A stretch of 64,000 nucleotides of DNA, taken from assembly GCA_003952965.2 (NCBI GenBank), contig CM025854.1:11601588-11665587 (forward strand), read 5' to 3'. The notes beneath the pieces are model-generated. The model ran no database searches, was not told the origin of the DNA, and was given only the letters and a program-made list of their open reading frames with translations. Positions 55,329 through 64,000 of this stretch are shown in pieces (the stretch's first letter is position 1; each line of letters begins with the position of its first letter). The translations under genes were made by a program, and so were the position numbers. The stretch is from Morella rubra (lineage: Eukaryota; Streptophyta; Magnoliopsida; Fagales; Myricaceae).

Positions 55329-55629
55329 CACATTTTTCGATCAAAATATCAATGGAGATTTGTTTTCCTATGTCCGCTGCTATTGCATTTTTGAGATTGT
55401 GGGTACCCAAACATGAGCCGATTTGAAGGGACAATGCACGGATGTTTGAAATCCTCAACTTCTCAGGATCGATATCATCATAATTGCTGAAGTTACGAGT
55501 ACTTGTCCTAGAAACACGTTGTGCATGATCAAGGCACCTCTCTATGGGGTGGTCCGGAGAAGAATCTGGGTTTGAAGGTGTCGAACCAACCGGAGATATG
55601 TTTAGATGAGCACTTAAGTTGCCCAACAA
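55329..55629 (-). pseudogene. Exon of an unidentified gene, about 100 codons
   Basis: Minus-strand frame MLGNLSAHLNISPVGSTPSN, then ERCLDHAQRVSRTSTRNFSN, PEKLRISNIRALSLQIGS and HNLKNAIAADIGKQISIDIL, ending at TGCAG|GTACTT, a good donor. No family recognised. It lies upstream of the repeat exon at 54018 on the same strand, so they could be one gene with the tiny LTR element in its intron. Confidence 0.42.
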
Positions 55630-55639
55630 AACAATATGA

Positions 55640-56703
55640 CAGTATTATCCAAAAAAAAAAATTCAGAAATAAATACATTAAGTTTATGTGGAAATTATTT
55701 TTTATTTTTATTTTGAATAATCTTCACATTCTTTTTGATCTCACAATCTCAAGAATTCCACAATAGCAACCCAACTGTTTTGCCTCATTCCTTTCCACGC
55801 TCACAACTGTCGTAGGGTTTTCTGAGTTCTTATGGCCAACTCTAAAACTAACAACTTAGGGTAAACTATCTCATAGTTATCCTTATATATGAAAACCCTA
55901 GCTATGATAATGCGTGGGATCATTAAGGATCTCAAATCTCGGCTATAGGATCACATGAAAAAACTATTTTTCCATTAATTCCCTCATATTCTTTTATTTC
56001 GAATTTTAGGCTTCTACTAATTGTAATCATGTCCATTAACATATTACAATTCACCCTTAAGAATTTAAGATTGATTTGTGAAATTCCTTTTGGTGACAAT
56101 TATAATTGTTTATTTAACCTTTCACCATACTATATTTCACTAACAATATTATCATTGAGTAACACTTCCGACATATATAGGGAGGGATATGGATATGATC
56201 TGTAACATTTAATTTTTCTTATCAATAGGGGAAAGTGTTGGATTCCCTGACATGGGAAACAATGACACGGAGACAGAGTAATCCAAGGTGGATATCTTGA
56301 TGAATATACTATCTCAAGAATTCCTTATCATCAAAGGACCCACGTTAAATATTTGACCTAAAAGATCATCAACAAATGACTCGATCAAAGTACAAGTACA
56401 CAATAAACAAACTGCACAAACCTCTCAGTCTAAGGATATCATAATTGTGTTGAATACTTCTCAACATCAATGATCACTTCCAAATATCGGTTCAATGCAT
56501 GTACTCTTACATTACACTCATAAACTGACTGAGTACATCATGAGGCATCCTATTTTACATAAATATGTACCTCTAAACCAAGGAACTCATACTCTCCGGA
56601 TTCATTAAGGCATGACTTTTCTACAATGTCACTCAATAATTGTACATCTTATGTCACAATATATTACGCACGTGAAATCTAAATAACAATTATCTAGAAT
56701 AAT
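55640..56703 (-). repeat. Copia LTR, main part, minus strand
   Basis: Matches the LTR at 10213-11481 in reverse (shared CTCAGAAAACCCTA, CCTTATATATGAAAACCCTAG, GGGATCATTAAGGATCTCAAATC). Its right end is cut at 56703, where the repeated pol-end sequence begins. The left end is approximate. Confidence 0.78.
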
Positions 56704-57173
56704 CAGCACTAAAAAACATTCATACGTATCTCCATGTATCCTTTTCTATGTAATCTGCCTTTTAATGTTATCGGTTGTAAATTTACGAGTTCATAGAATT
56801 TGTATATCCTGGACGATAAATTCTCAACTCCAAACACTAGTAGTTTAATACTTCTCAAGTCTAGAAATATTACTAAACTATGACTCCTTGTCAATACAAG
56901 GCATATATGTTTAATGAGAAATCAAACGGAGTTCTGAACTATTCAGACTCATCAGTAGGTTTAATAACATTCCTATTACATTGATCTCTTATGCCTTAGT
57001 TTGCTCAGCTTACTGTTTCATCAAGTGTGCTGCTGATGTTCATTTGGGTTTAGAATTTTTGAGTCATCCTTATAGGTAAGAATATTATCTCATAAAATTC
57101 AGTTACTTGTTTTATAACACTATCATAGAGTCCATGAGTAGGAGTGAAAAATATGCAAAAGAGTGAACAAATT
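56704..57173 (-). repeat. Second, shrunken copy of the copia pol end
   Basis: Matches 57441-58110 in the same order, but with many pieces of 2-60 bases missing (AACATTCATACAGGTATCTC becomes AACATTCATACGTATCTCC). The retained bases are almost identical. Confidence 0.8.
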
Positions 57174-57434
57174 AGTCACGATGACTGAGTACATCATCCT
57201 ATTTCACCTATTGTACATAAATATGTACCTTGGTCTAGAACAAACAAGGAACCGAAAAATCATACTCCCGCCTTTGATTCATTAATCATTGGCATGACTT
57301 TTCTACAATGTCACTTAATAACCGTGTAACATCTTATGTTACAACATATTACCCAATATAATAAATATAAACACGTGACATCTAAATAACAATTATTTAG
57401 AATAATGATTTTTAGGGCATATTTCTTACAATCT
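57174..57434 (-). repeat. Partial copia LTR start, minus strand
   Basis: TGTAAGAAATATGCCCTAAA to about 57174, then broken by the repeated pol-end sequence. It follows the polypurine tract directly. Confidence 0.82.
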
Positions 57435-57449
57435 CCACTTGCACTAAAA

Positions 57450-58395
57450 AACATTCATACAGGTATCTCATACCAGTATCCCCTTTCTATGTAATCTGCC
57501 TTTTAATGAGAGATATCGGTTATAAGCAATTTACAACTTCTTCAAATCATGAACCTTTACCCAATGTTCATACACAAATCAAAAATTGATCAACTATCAA
57601 TTATACTTAATTTGTATATCCTTGGACATCCGCAAATTCTCAACTCCAAACACTATCAAATAGCGTTTAATACTTCTCAAGTATTTGAGTAAATAGAAAT
57701 ATTACTAAACTCTCATGACTCCTTGTCAATACAAGGCATATCCATGTTTAATGAGAAATCAAACTATTTAATCATCTCATTAAAATGAATTATTAGCATA
57801 CACTCCTGAGTTCTGAACTATTCAAACTCATCAGTAGATTTAATAACATTTCTATTACATTGATCTCTTCCGCCTTAGCAAATTGCTCAGCTAACTGTTT
57901 CATCAAGAACTGTCACGCTTTCGCATTTCACTTAGGCCGTACAAAATATATTATTCCTTCTGATAATTACCTCTTGTTCATTTGGGTTTATCAAAATAAT
58001 ACCCAACAAACCCTTTTTGAGTCATAATCCTCAAAAAGTATAGGTAATTCATGCTTATCACTAACTGAATATTATCTCATAAAATTCAGTTACCTGTTTT
58101 ATAACACTATCATAGAGTCCATAATCACATTTTTAAAACAGACCATCAATAATTCAAAAACCAGTAATTCATAAATCCATAATGTTAAAACACACTGAAT
58201 ATCCAAATAAACAAGTTTATGAAATTGAAAACAAATTTTCAAAAACATTAGGACTCATATGAATAAGCTCCAATGGAAGTCACTGCAACACTTGCACTTC
58301 ACTCTTTTTTAAAACAACTACCTCTTCACTTTGCCTCTGGGTTACCTTGAACCCCTGCAATCATATTGCGCAATCACATTGCATAAGTAAGAGGT
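57450..58395 (-). pseudogene. Shrunken pol region of the copia element
   Basis: No domain is readable, but short strings match the pol of the element at 4203, for example GAAGAGATCAATG (cf. 8785) and AAACATGGATATGCCTTGTAT (cf. 9457-9475), in the right order. This shows pol was lost by many internal deletions. Confidence 0.55.
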
Positions 58396-58466
58396 TATGT
58401 CAAAATTGACATATCAACAATTTAATGGACATTCCAATAAATCAAATACAATTTATAAGCATACCT

Positions 58467-58978
58467 TCAGTAGGATTCTTTTTCTTCAGAGAAGCAAGAT
58501 AAACTCGGCAATTTCTCTTCCAATGTCTGTTTGCCACAATGGAAACAATTTCCTTTATCTTTCTTCTCTTTGCCACTTATGTCATCTCTCTTGGATTGAG
58601 ACCCTTTGTTCTTTTTGAACTTTTCCCTTGGGCTTAGTTCAGAACATGTTGACTTGTCCATCATCATTAGAGAACCTTTCTCCCTTATTGATGAGTTCCT
58701 CAGCTGACTGCAACATATTAAGCAGCTCTGGCAAAGTCACATCCATCTTGTTCATGTTGTAGTTCAACACAAACTGGTTGAATGATTCTGGCAAAGGATG
58801 CCAAAATCACTCCTACCTTGGTCTCACCGTCCATACCTGCACCCAGTGATTCCAGTTCATAAATGTATGACATCATGTTCAGAACATGATCCTGAACTGG
58901 AGCACCCTCCACCAATTTGGTGGTCATCAGCAGTTTCATAGTCTGCTGGCGTGCAGACTTACTATGATCCCCAAACAT
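58467..58978 (-). pseudogene. Copia gag remnant with zinc knuckle
   Basis: 58978-58718 reads MFGDHSKSARQQTMKLLMTT and VQDHVLNMMSYIYELESLGA, the UBN2 gag block. 58667-58467 holds a Lys-rich stretch and KGNCFHCGKQ, the first half of a CCHC knuckle. Upstream codons to 59050 (QCEGLVNAKDMINSL) extend it. Frameshift between the blocks. Confidence 0.8.
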
Positions 58979-59099
58979 CTGTTAAAGAGAATTGATCATA
59001 TCTTTAGCATTTACTAGGCCCTCACATTGCTTCTGAAACATATTAGTCAAGGAGGCTAACATGCAGCATTTAGTCTGTAATTAAATATTAAAAGAATGT

Positions 59100-59955
59100 A
59101 ATATTTAAGCAACGGGTTTTTTTAATCACGTACCATAAATGCTTCACTAGTGAACAGATTGCATAACTCCTTCCACTGTTCTTCCGTGGTATCAGGGTGT
59201 GACTTCAGCAACACCGCCTCTTTACTCGGAAACTTCTTGAAATACGCATGCATCCGGTTGCGGTACGTTCGACCATCGTCATCATAGTCTTAACCACCGT
59301 CCTCATGTCTTCCTGACGGGTGTAGTCAAGGTCGAAGTGGTCCTGCATAAGTATCAAACATGCAATATTACAATGATAAACGAAATGCTTAACCAAAAAT
59401 TCTATGTTTACAAGTTTAATCATACCAACACCCGATCCATAATGTACTCCTTCACTTCTGTAGGAACATCAGCCCACTTGTTAACGAAGATCGGAATCAT
59501 CCCTCGAACCAACTTTCCAATCGATCGACCAACATTCCGATCTTCGTCGATAGGGTGGCAGCAGTGGAAGACACTCCTCCACACTCTCCCTTGGGATATG
59601 CACCGATAGTTTTCGGACCCAAGAATCTTCTTCAAACTGACCCCACGTGTCCTACCTCGCCCGCGCTTAGAAGCAGATGTAACTACATAAAATAAAATTA
59701 ACAAAGTTAGTCAGGTCGTTTAACTTAAAAAAATTGAAATATAACTTAGAATAATTTCTTACATGCACAACTACTAGGACAAGCTGGCATGCCTTGACTC
59801 ATGGCTTCATTCGGTCTCGGAGAAGGAGCGCTTGGAGTAGGACTCGGGATCAAACTCATACTAAGCGGAGTAACTACGCCATGCAACTGTCTAGAAGTAA
59901 CTGAAGAAAATTTCCATCCACGCTTCATTTCACCGTACAAGCTGTGACATAACAA
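59100..59955 (-). pseudogene. Second CACTA protein (Transposase_24-like), minus strand
   Basis: 59704-59420 has KRGRGRTRGVSLKKILGSEN, then GRSIGKLVRGMIPIFVNKWA and VPTEVKEYI. 59390-59205 has DHFDLDYTRQEDMRTVV. This matches the plant Ptta/En/Spm family. Exon-intron-like breaks at 59420 and 59720. Confidence 0.75.
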
Positions 59956-60399
59956 AATAAACGATAAAGATATGGTAAAAGAGACAATAATAGTAAAAAC
60001 GTTTCAGCAAACATCAACATTACAAAGAAAATATACTTGAAAGAAATTATTAATCAAAATCCGATTCTTGCACGTTATCGCCCGATGCCTCATCCTCAGT
60101 AAAGTCGCTATCACTTTCGAACGAATCTTCATCCTCACTTTCTTCGCTATTTTCTTCAATTCCTATTTTTTCCCCTTCTGAAACATCATTACTATCTATA
60201 AGTCTTTTCTTCTGCCGATCAATTGCATATTAGAAGCTTGGATAACGTTTGGTGCTAACATCATCCCTCATAGCGGATTAAGGTTAAACTGTCTGAAGTC
60301 TATAAACAAGTCAATGGCATCGTCCTCTTGATACGCTTCATTCGTGATGGTTGCTCCCGATTCAACATTTACATCAACTTCACCGTCCGGATCTGGGCT

Positions 60400-60760
60400 G
60401 GAAATGTCGTATGCATTTCTATACGACAACTTCTGCACGACTCACCACATAGGTCCATGTATATTATCAACTAGATAAAACACTTGACTTGCTTGATTTG
60501 CCAAAACAAATGGATCTTTTGAGTACCACAGTCGAGAAGTGTTTACGCTCTTAAAGTTCTCATCGATATGAATTCCACGGTGATCTTTGACGTCCCACCA
60601 ATCACACTTAAAACAAATATATTGTATTTCCCCACAAGTATTGCATGGCATAAATGTCTACAAATCTCCCGTAAAATTCTATTGGATTTCCCTATGTGAT
60701 CCCGGTACTACAATACCACTATTCTGAGTTCTCTGTCGTTCTTCTCGTTGTACTGTATGA
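60400..60760 (-). pseudogene. DUF4216 region, minus strand
   Basis: YICFKCDWWDVKDHRGIHID, then NTSRLWYSKDPFVLANQASQ and VFYLVD. Same block as 37038-37319. The partial copy at the right edge of the window (63840-64000) repeats it. Confidence 0.82.
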
Positions 60761-61199
60761 TATTTACATCCGTTCACAACACATACAGAATAACGCATCA
60801 CTCGTGTATCAGGCCTACGTGCCAATGAATATAATTCATCGACCGATGTACATGAATTTTGAGAACATAATGTTTGAACCTACAACAATATATTAAAAGG
60901 TCATTAAAAACAAAGACACGATATTAATTTGAATTCTTTGTCAATAACACTTACTCACCCTAAGAACCAATCCAGAAATTATTCCTCATGCGTATGAGAA
61001 ATGTCACCAACTCCTTGCGTGCGAAGTTCATCCATGTGTTCACTAGGATAAGGTTAATCAACGACTGTATATTATTGAAAACCTATGAAATTTATTTTAC
61101 TTACTCTAAGTAGTTGTTGATGCCTTTGCAATTGTTCAGCACATACAATTTAACTTTCTTGAACTTTGTTCGGTCTATGTCATGCCCTTTTGCAGCCCC

Positions 61200-62144
61200 T
61201 ATCAATCTAATTCTTTGAGTGAACACATTAATGACCTTTCTTGGTACCTCCATTTCGCCATCGAAATCGTAGTTTCGATCTCTGCGATTAAACGCTTTTT
61301 GACCCCTTGGAGGTACTGAGAACAAAATGTCATTGGACCGCCAAATGCATCATCACTGTAAAAAAAAGCGAGTGAAAAAATCATTTCAAATTTGCATAAA
61401 ATTATTCTAATATTTTCTGACATCATTTGCAATACATAAATCTTCAACGTACGTGAACACAACTCTAAAAAAAAAAACAAACATAATTTGGTCACTGCGA
61501 CACCCACGTCTTCCTCCAACAACCCTCGGATCATCACTAGAAGAACCCTCTGCAAGAAACATGACAATCATGACTTTTTATTCAGACACCTTCAACTCAT
61601 CTAGATTCACACAACGTGAAATCTCAGCATAACCATCGGGGAACCTCACGACTTTTAACCACTCACAGGCCCTCCTTCACTCTTCTCGAGTTAAAGTATA
61701 CGCCGCTTGAGGCATCAATTCAACCCAACCATCATACACCAAGTGCAAGTCTTTTTAACCCCTACTTACAACTAAATCTCTATGCGCCCCCACCGAATCC
61801 CTAGTCTTGAACTCGATATTCATCACTGTCTCAATCATGTTGTCACATATGTTCTTCTCGATGTGCATCACATCCAAGTTATGTTGTAACCCTAACGTAC
61901 TCCAATACGGCAATTGGAAAAAGATGCTCTTATTCATCCAATTCAAACATTCCGACTAATGTTTCTTCTTTCCCCTATTCTTTCCTGACGCTTTACCAAA
62001 GATAGTCTCCCCGACATGCGTCAATTGTTTAGTATTTCCTCACCAATTAACTCCCCAGGCAAAAGTCTATGTTCTTCTTTCCCATCGAATGTATCCACAT
62101 CATATCTCTATGCATGCCCCAGTGTCAAGTATCTCCTATGACCC
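61200..62144 (-). pseudogene. TNP2-type transposase with DUF4218, minus strand
   Basis: 62100-62030 gives HAWRYDVDTFDGKEEHRLLP and GELIGEEIL. 61946-61755 gives IFFQLPYWSTLGLQHNLDVM, then HIEKNICDNMIETVMN. 61567-61202 gives FLQRVLLVMIRGLLEEDVGV and CKFEMIFSLAFF, the DUF4218 core. Frameshifts between the blocks. Related to the plus-strand copies at 24206 and 34155. Confidence 0.83.
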
Positions 62145-63292
62145 TGATGAGAACGCAAAATGTCATATTTTTCTCCCTTAATATTTAGTCTTTTATACTT
62201 ATTTGGTGCCTAAATGTACTAATTATTCTTATGCTTTGATTTTGGATACAAATGGAGGCATTAAGTGCAAAACGAAGTTAATTAGGTGATTTTGGACAGT
62301 TTCAACATCGCTTCGTAATCGGAGCATAAATATCTCATCCAAGCTCTGATTGAGATGATACAAGATGCTATGGAACGCCAAGAAAAAGCTCTACAACTTT
62401 CATGTTTTACGTTTTAAGAGATACTGACTTCATGATGGACGTAATCGGGCTTGAAATTATGTCACCTGCACTGTTGACGTTCTGGAACATTCCATAGATT
62501 GCAATCTTGATATGCAGATCTTACCTGTTAATTTTGGGAAATTTCAAGACCTGGTGCACGAAAATTCCAGAGGAAGATGCCACTTTCTTAGGGTATGTTC
62601 ATTTTGAGAAAATTTTAAGAATTCTAAGAATAGTGTGAATATTTAGGTGATGTTTGAGCTTTATTGCATGCGTGTAAAAGTTGTTAAAGTTATATTGATG
62701 GTGTAAAAAAGGTAATGATGAGTTGTATTGGTATGCGTGTAAGAGTAATGTTAGGAGTATAAATTTAGAAAGTTGGATTTAAATTCTTAAATTTTTAGGC
62801 AAACGAACATCCCCTAGTTTTATTAGGTCTCTATTTTATTTTTAATATTTTCCTTAAATAGTCAGATATTGATATTGTTATAGTTTTAGAATATATTGGA
62901 GAGATATGCTAGGGTTGCAGCACTTGTAATGAACGTGGAGGAGAAGCATAAAACTTCTTAACCAACCGCCTCTCTCTCCTCTCTCTTCTAACTTCTCCTT
63001 CGAGTTTTCATCATGGCTCTGCGTGGCTAAACTTTTATACTTGGTCAAAGGGAAACGGAAGCCTCGGAATCAATAAAATTGTGAGATCTAATTTATTTTC
63101 ATTGTTCAATTTATGCTTTGAGTATTGGATGTTCTTCTGTGCCTATTTTCATGATTGTCTCGTTTAATAACTAGGAGGCCTACTAGTTTATTATTCATTT
63201 CAATCTAATGCTGGGTTAGATATTAAATCCGTAATTGTTTAATCCCTCTAATTTTGAAGCAACTATTTACTCCCGATTCAACAACCATTACA
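62145..63292. repeat. Probable solo LTR between two CACTA copies
   Basis: 1148 bases, TGATGAGAACGCAAAATG to CAACCATTACA. The part at 62990-63110 (CTCCTTCGAGTTTTCATCATGG and CTTGGTCAAAGGGAAACGG) reads like a plant LTR region with a leader. I see no matching TSD, and its two flanks come from different parts of the CACTA element. No partner LTR is seen in the window, so a truncated element is possible. Confidence 0.55.
62591..62814. mobile_element. MITE nested in the LTR (Harbinger-like)
   Basis: GGGTATGTTCATTTT at the left and, reversed, GGGGATGTTCGTTTG at the right form an imperfect inverted repeat. Flanks TTA and TAG/CTA suggest a 3-bp TWA-type target. About 224 bases, no frame. Confidence 0.5.
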
Positions 63293-63293
63293 T

Positions 63294-64000
63294 CATGCCT
63301 TGACTCATGGCTTCATTCGGTCTCGGAGAAGGAGCGCTCTCGGGATCAAACTCATACTAAGCGGAGTAACTGATGCAACTGTCTAGAAGTAACTGAAGAA
63401 AATATCCACGCTTCATTTCACATGTGACATAACAAAAGAAACAACAAAGATATGGTAAAAGAGACAATAGTAAAAAATGTTTCAGCAAATCAATTAAAAG
63501 ATGAAAGAATTATTAATCATGATTCTTGCACGTTATCGCGATGCCTCATCCTCAGTAAAGTCGCTATCAAACGAATATCCTCATTTCTTCGCTATTTTCT
63601 TCAATTCCTATTTTTTCCCCTTCTGAAACATCATTACTATCTATAAGTCTTTTCTTCTGCCATCAATCATATTAGAAGATTGGATAACGTTTGGTGTACA
63701 TCATCCCTCATAGCGGATTAAGGTTAAACTGTCTGAAGTCTATAAACAAGTCAATGACATCGTCCTCTTGATACGCTTCATTCGTGATGGTTGCTCCCGA
63801 TTCAACATTTACATCAACTTCACCGTCCGGATCTGGGCTGGAAATGTCGTATGCATTTCTATACGACAACTTCTGCACGACTCACCACATAGGTCCATGT
63901 ATATTATCAACTAGATAAAACACTTGACTTGCTTGATTTGCCAAAACAAATGGATCTTTTGAGTACCACAGTCGGAAGTGTTTATGCTCTTAAAGTTCTC
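63294..64000 (-). repeat. Second copy of the CACTA 3' part, with micro-deletions
   Basis: Matches 59789-60560 in the same order. Some ten short pieces are missing at the left (for example TTGGAGTAGGA after GCGC, CGTACAAGC, CCTTTCG-like bits), while 63690-64000 is nearly identical to the first copy. It runs off the window. Confidence 0.85.

Larger units (their letters stand above)
55640..59060 (-). mobile_element. Decayed copia element, same family as 4203-11481
   Basis: Minus strand: gag (58978-58467), a shrunken pol region without domains (58300-57450), polypurine tract GTGCAAGTGGAGAT (57448-57435), then LTR sequence from TGTAAGAAATATGCCC at 57434. Part of the pol end and LTR is repeated (57140-56712) before the LTR continues to about 55640. 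The 5' LTR is missing; CACTA sequence abuts the gag end near 59060. Confidence 0.78.
59061..62144 (-). mobile_element. CACTA element, minus strand, TNP2 family
   Basis: On the minus strand the order is TNP2 core (62144-61700), DUF4218 (61567-61202), DUF4216 (60750-60400), acidic stretch (60240-60060), second transposase protein (59955-59100). This is the same order as in the plus-strand copies, but the sequence differs enough to be another CACTA family. Its ends lie outside or are lost. Confidence 0.83.

Noticed and set aside
1..64000. tRNA or rRNA genes, bacterial operons, phage or defence systems
   Set aside because: No cloverleaf, rRNA or bacterial gene signature was seen on either strand by eye; the content is plant nuclear and mostly transposons.

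Overview
The window is nuclear DNA from a flowering plant, probably a eudicot and perhaps woody. It has spliceosomal introns, AT-rich spacers, plant-type Ty1/copia, Ty3/gypsy, CACTA, hAT, PIF/Harbinger and LINE sequences, and one intact nine-exon host gene for a TLC-domain membrane protein. I see no prokaryotic genes, CRISPR array, tRNA or rRNA. Most long open frames are remnants of transposon proteins.

Layout. 1-2.4 kb: 5' half of a LINE on the minus strand, beside a host-like exon. 1.84-4.2 kb: about 1.56 kb of LINE, exon and partial LTR repeated in tandem. 4.2-11.5 kb: a decayed copia element with two LTRs and target-site duplication (TSD) AGTGC; it splits the exon and has no recognisable gag. 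12-17.7 kb: LTR fragments, two solo LTRs with perfect 5-bp TSDs, and a PIF/Harbinger transposase relic. 17.8-27.7 kb: a decayed CACTA (En/Spm) element with a nested hAT element. 27.7-29.3 kb: flanking DNA with an inverted-repeat element. 29.3-34.0 kb: a gag-only copia element on the minus strand with PBS, PPT and TSD ATAAG. 34.15-41.85 kb: a second, diverged copy of the CACTA 3' part and its flank. 42.4-43.0 kb: a 276-bp perfect tandem repeat next to the promoter of the TLC gene. 43.0-49.9 kb: the TLC gene. 50.4-53 kb: a possible first exon, then an intron-bearing plant transposon gene relic. 53.4-55.6 kb: minus-strand exons of an unidentified gene with a tiny LTR element between them. 55.6-59.1 kb: a decayed copia on the minus strand. 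59.1-64 kb: CACTA TNP2-type sequence on the minus strand, a solo LTR, and a partial second copy of the same CACTA.

The only gene I believe makes a working protein is the TLC-domain gene. The transposon genes are broken by stops and frameshifts, apart from the 431-codon gag frame at 31.3-32.6 kb. Several near-identical tandem copies, some with many small deletions, could be recent duplications or assembly errors and should be checked with reads. I found no previously undescribed functional system. The most unusual items are the gag-only element with palindromic GGTCGACC repeats in its LTRs, the duplicated promoter region, the host-like exon split by a copia insertion, and the tandem CACTA duplication with a templated junction.
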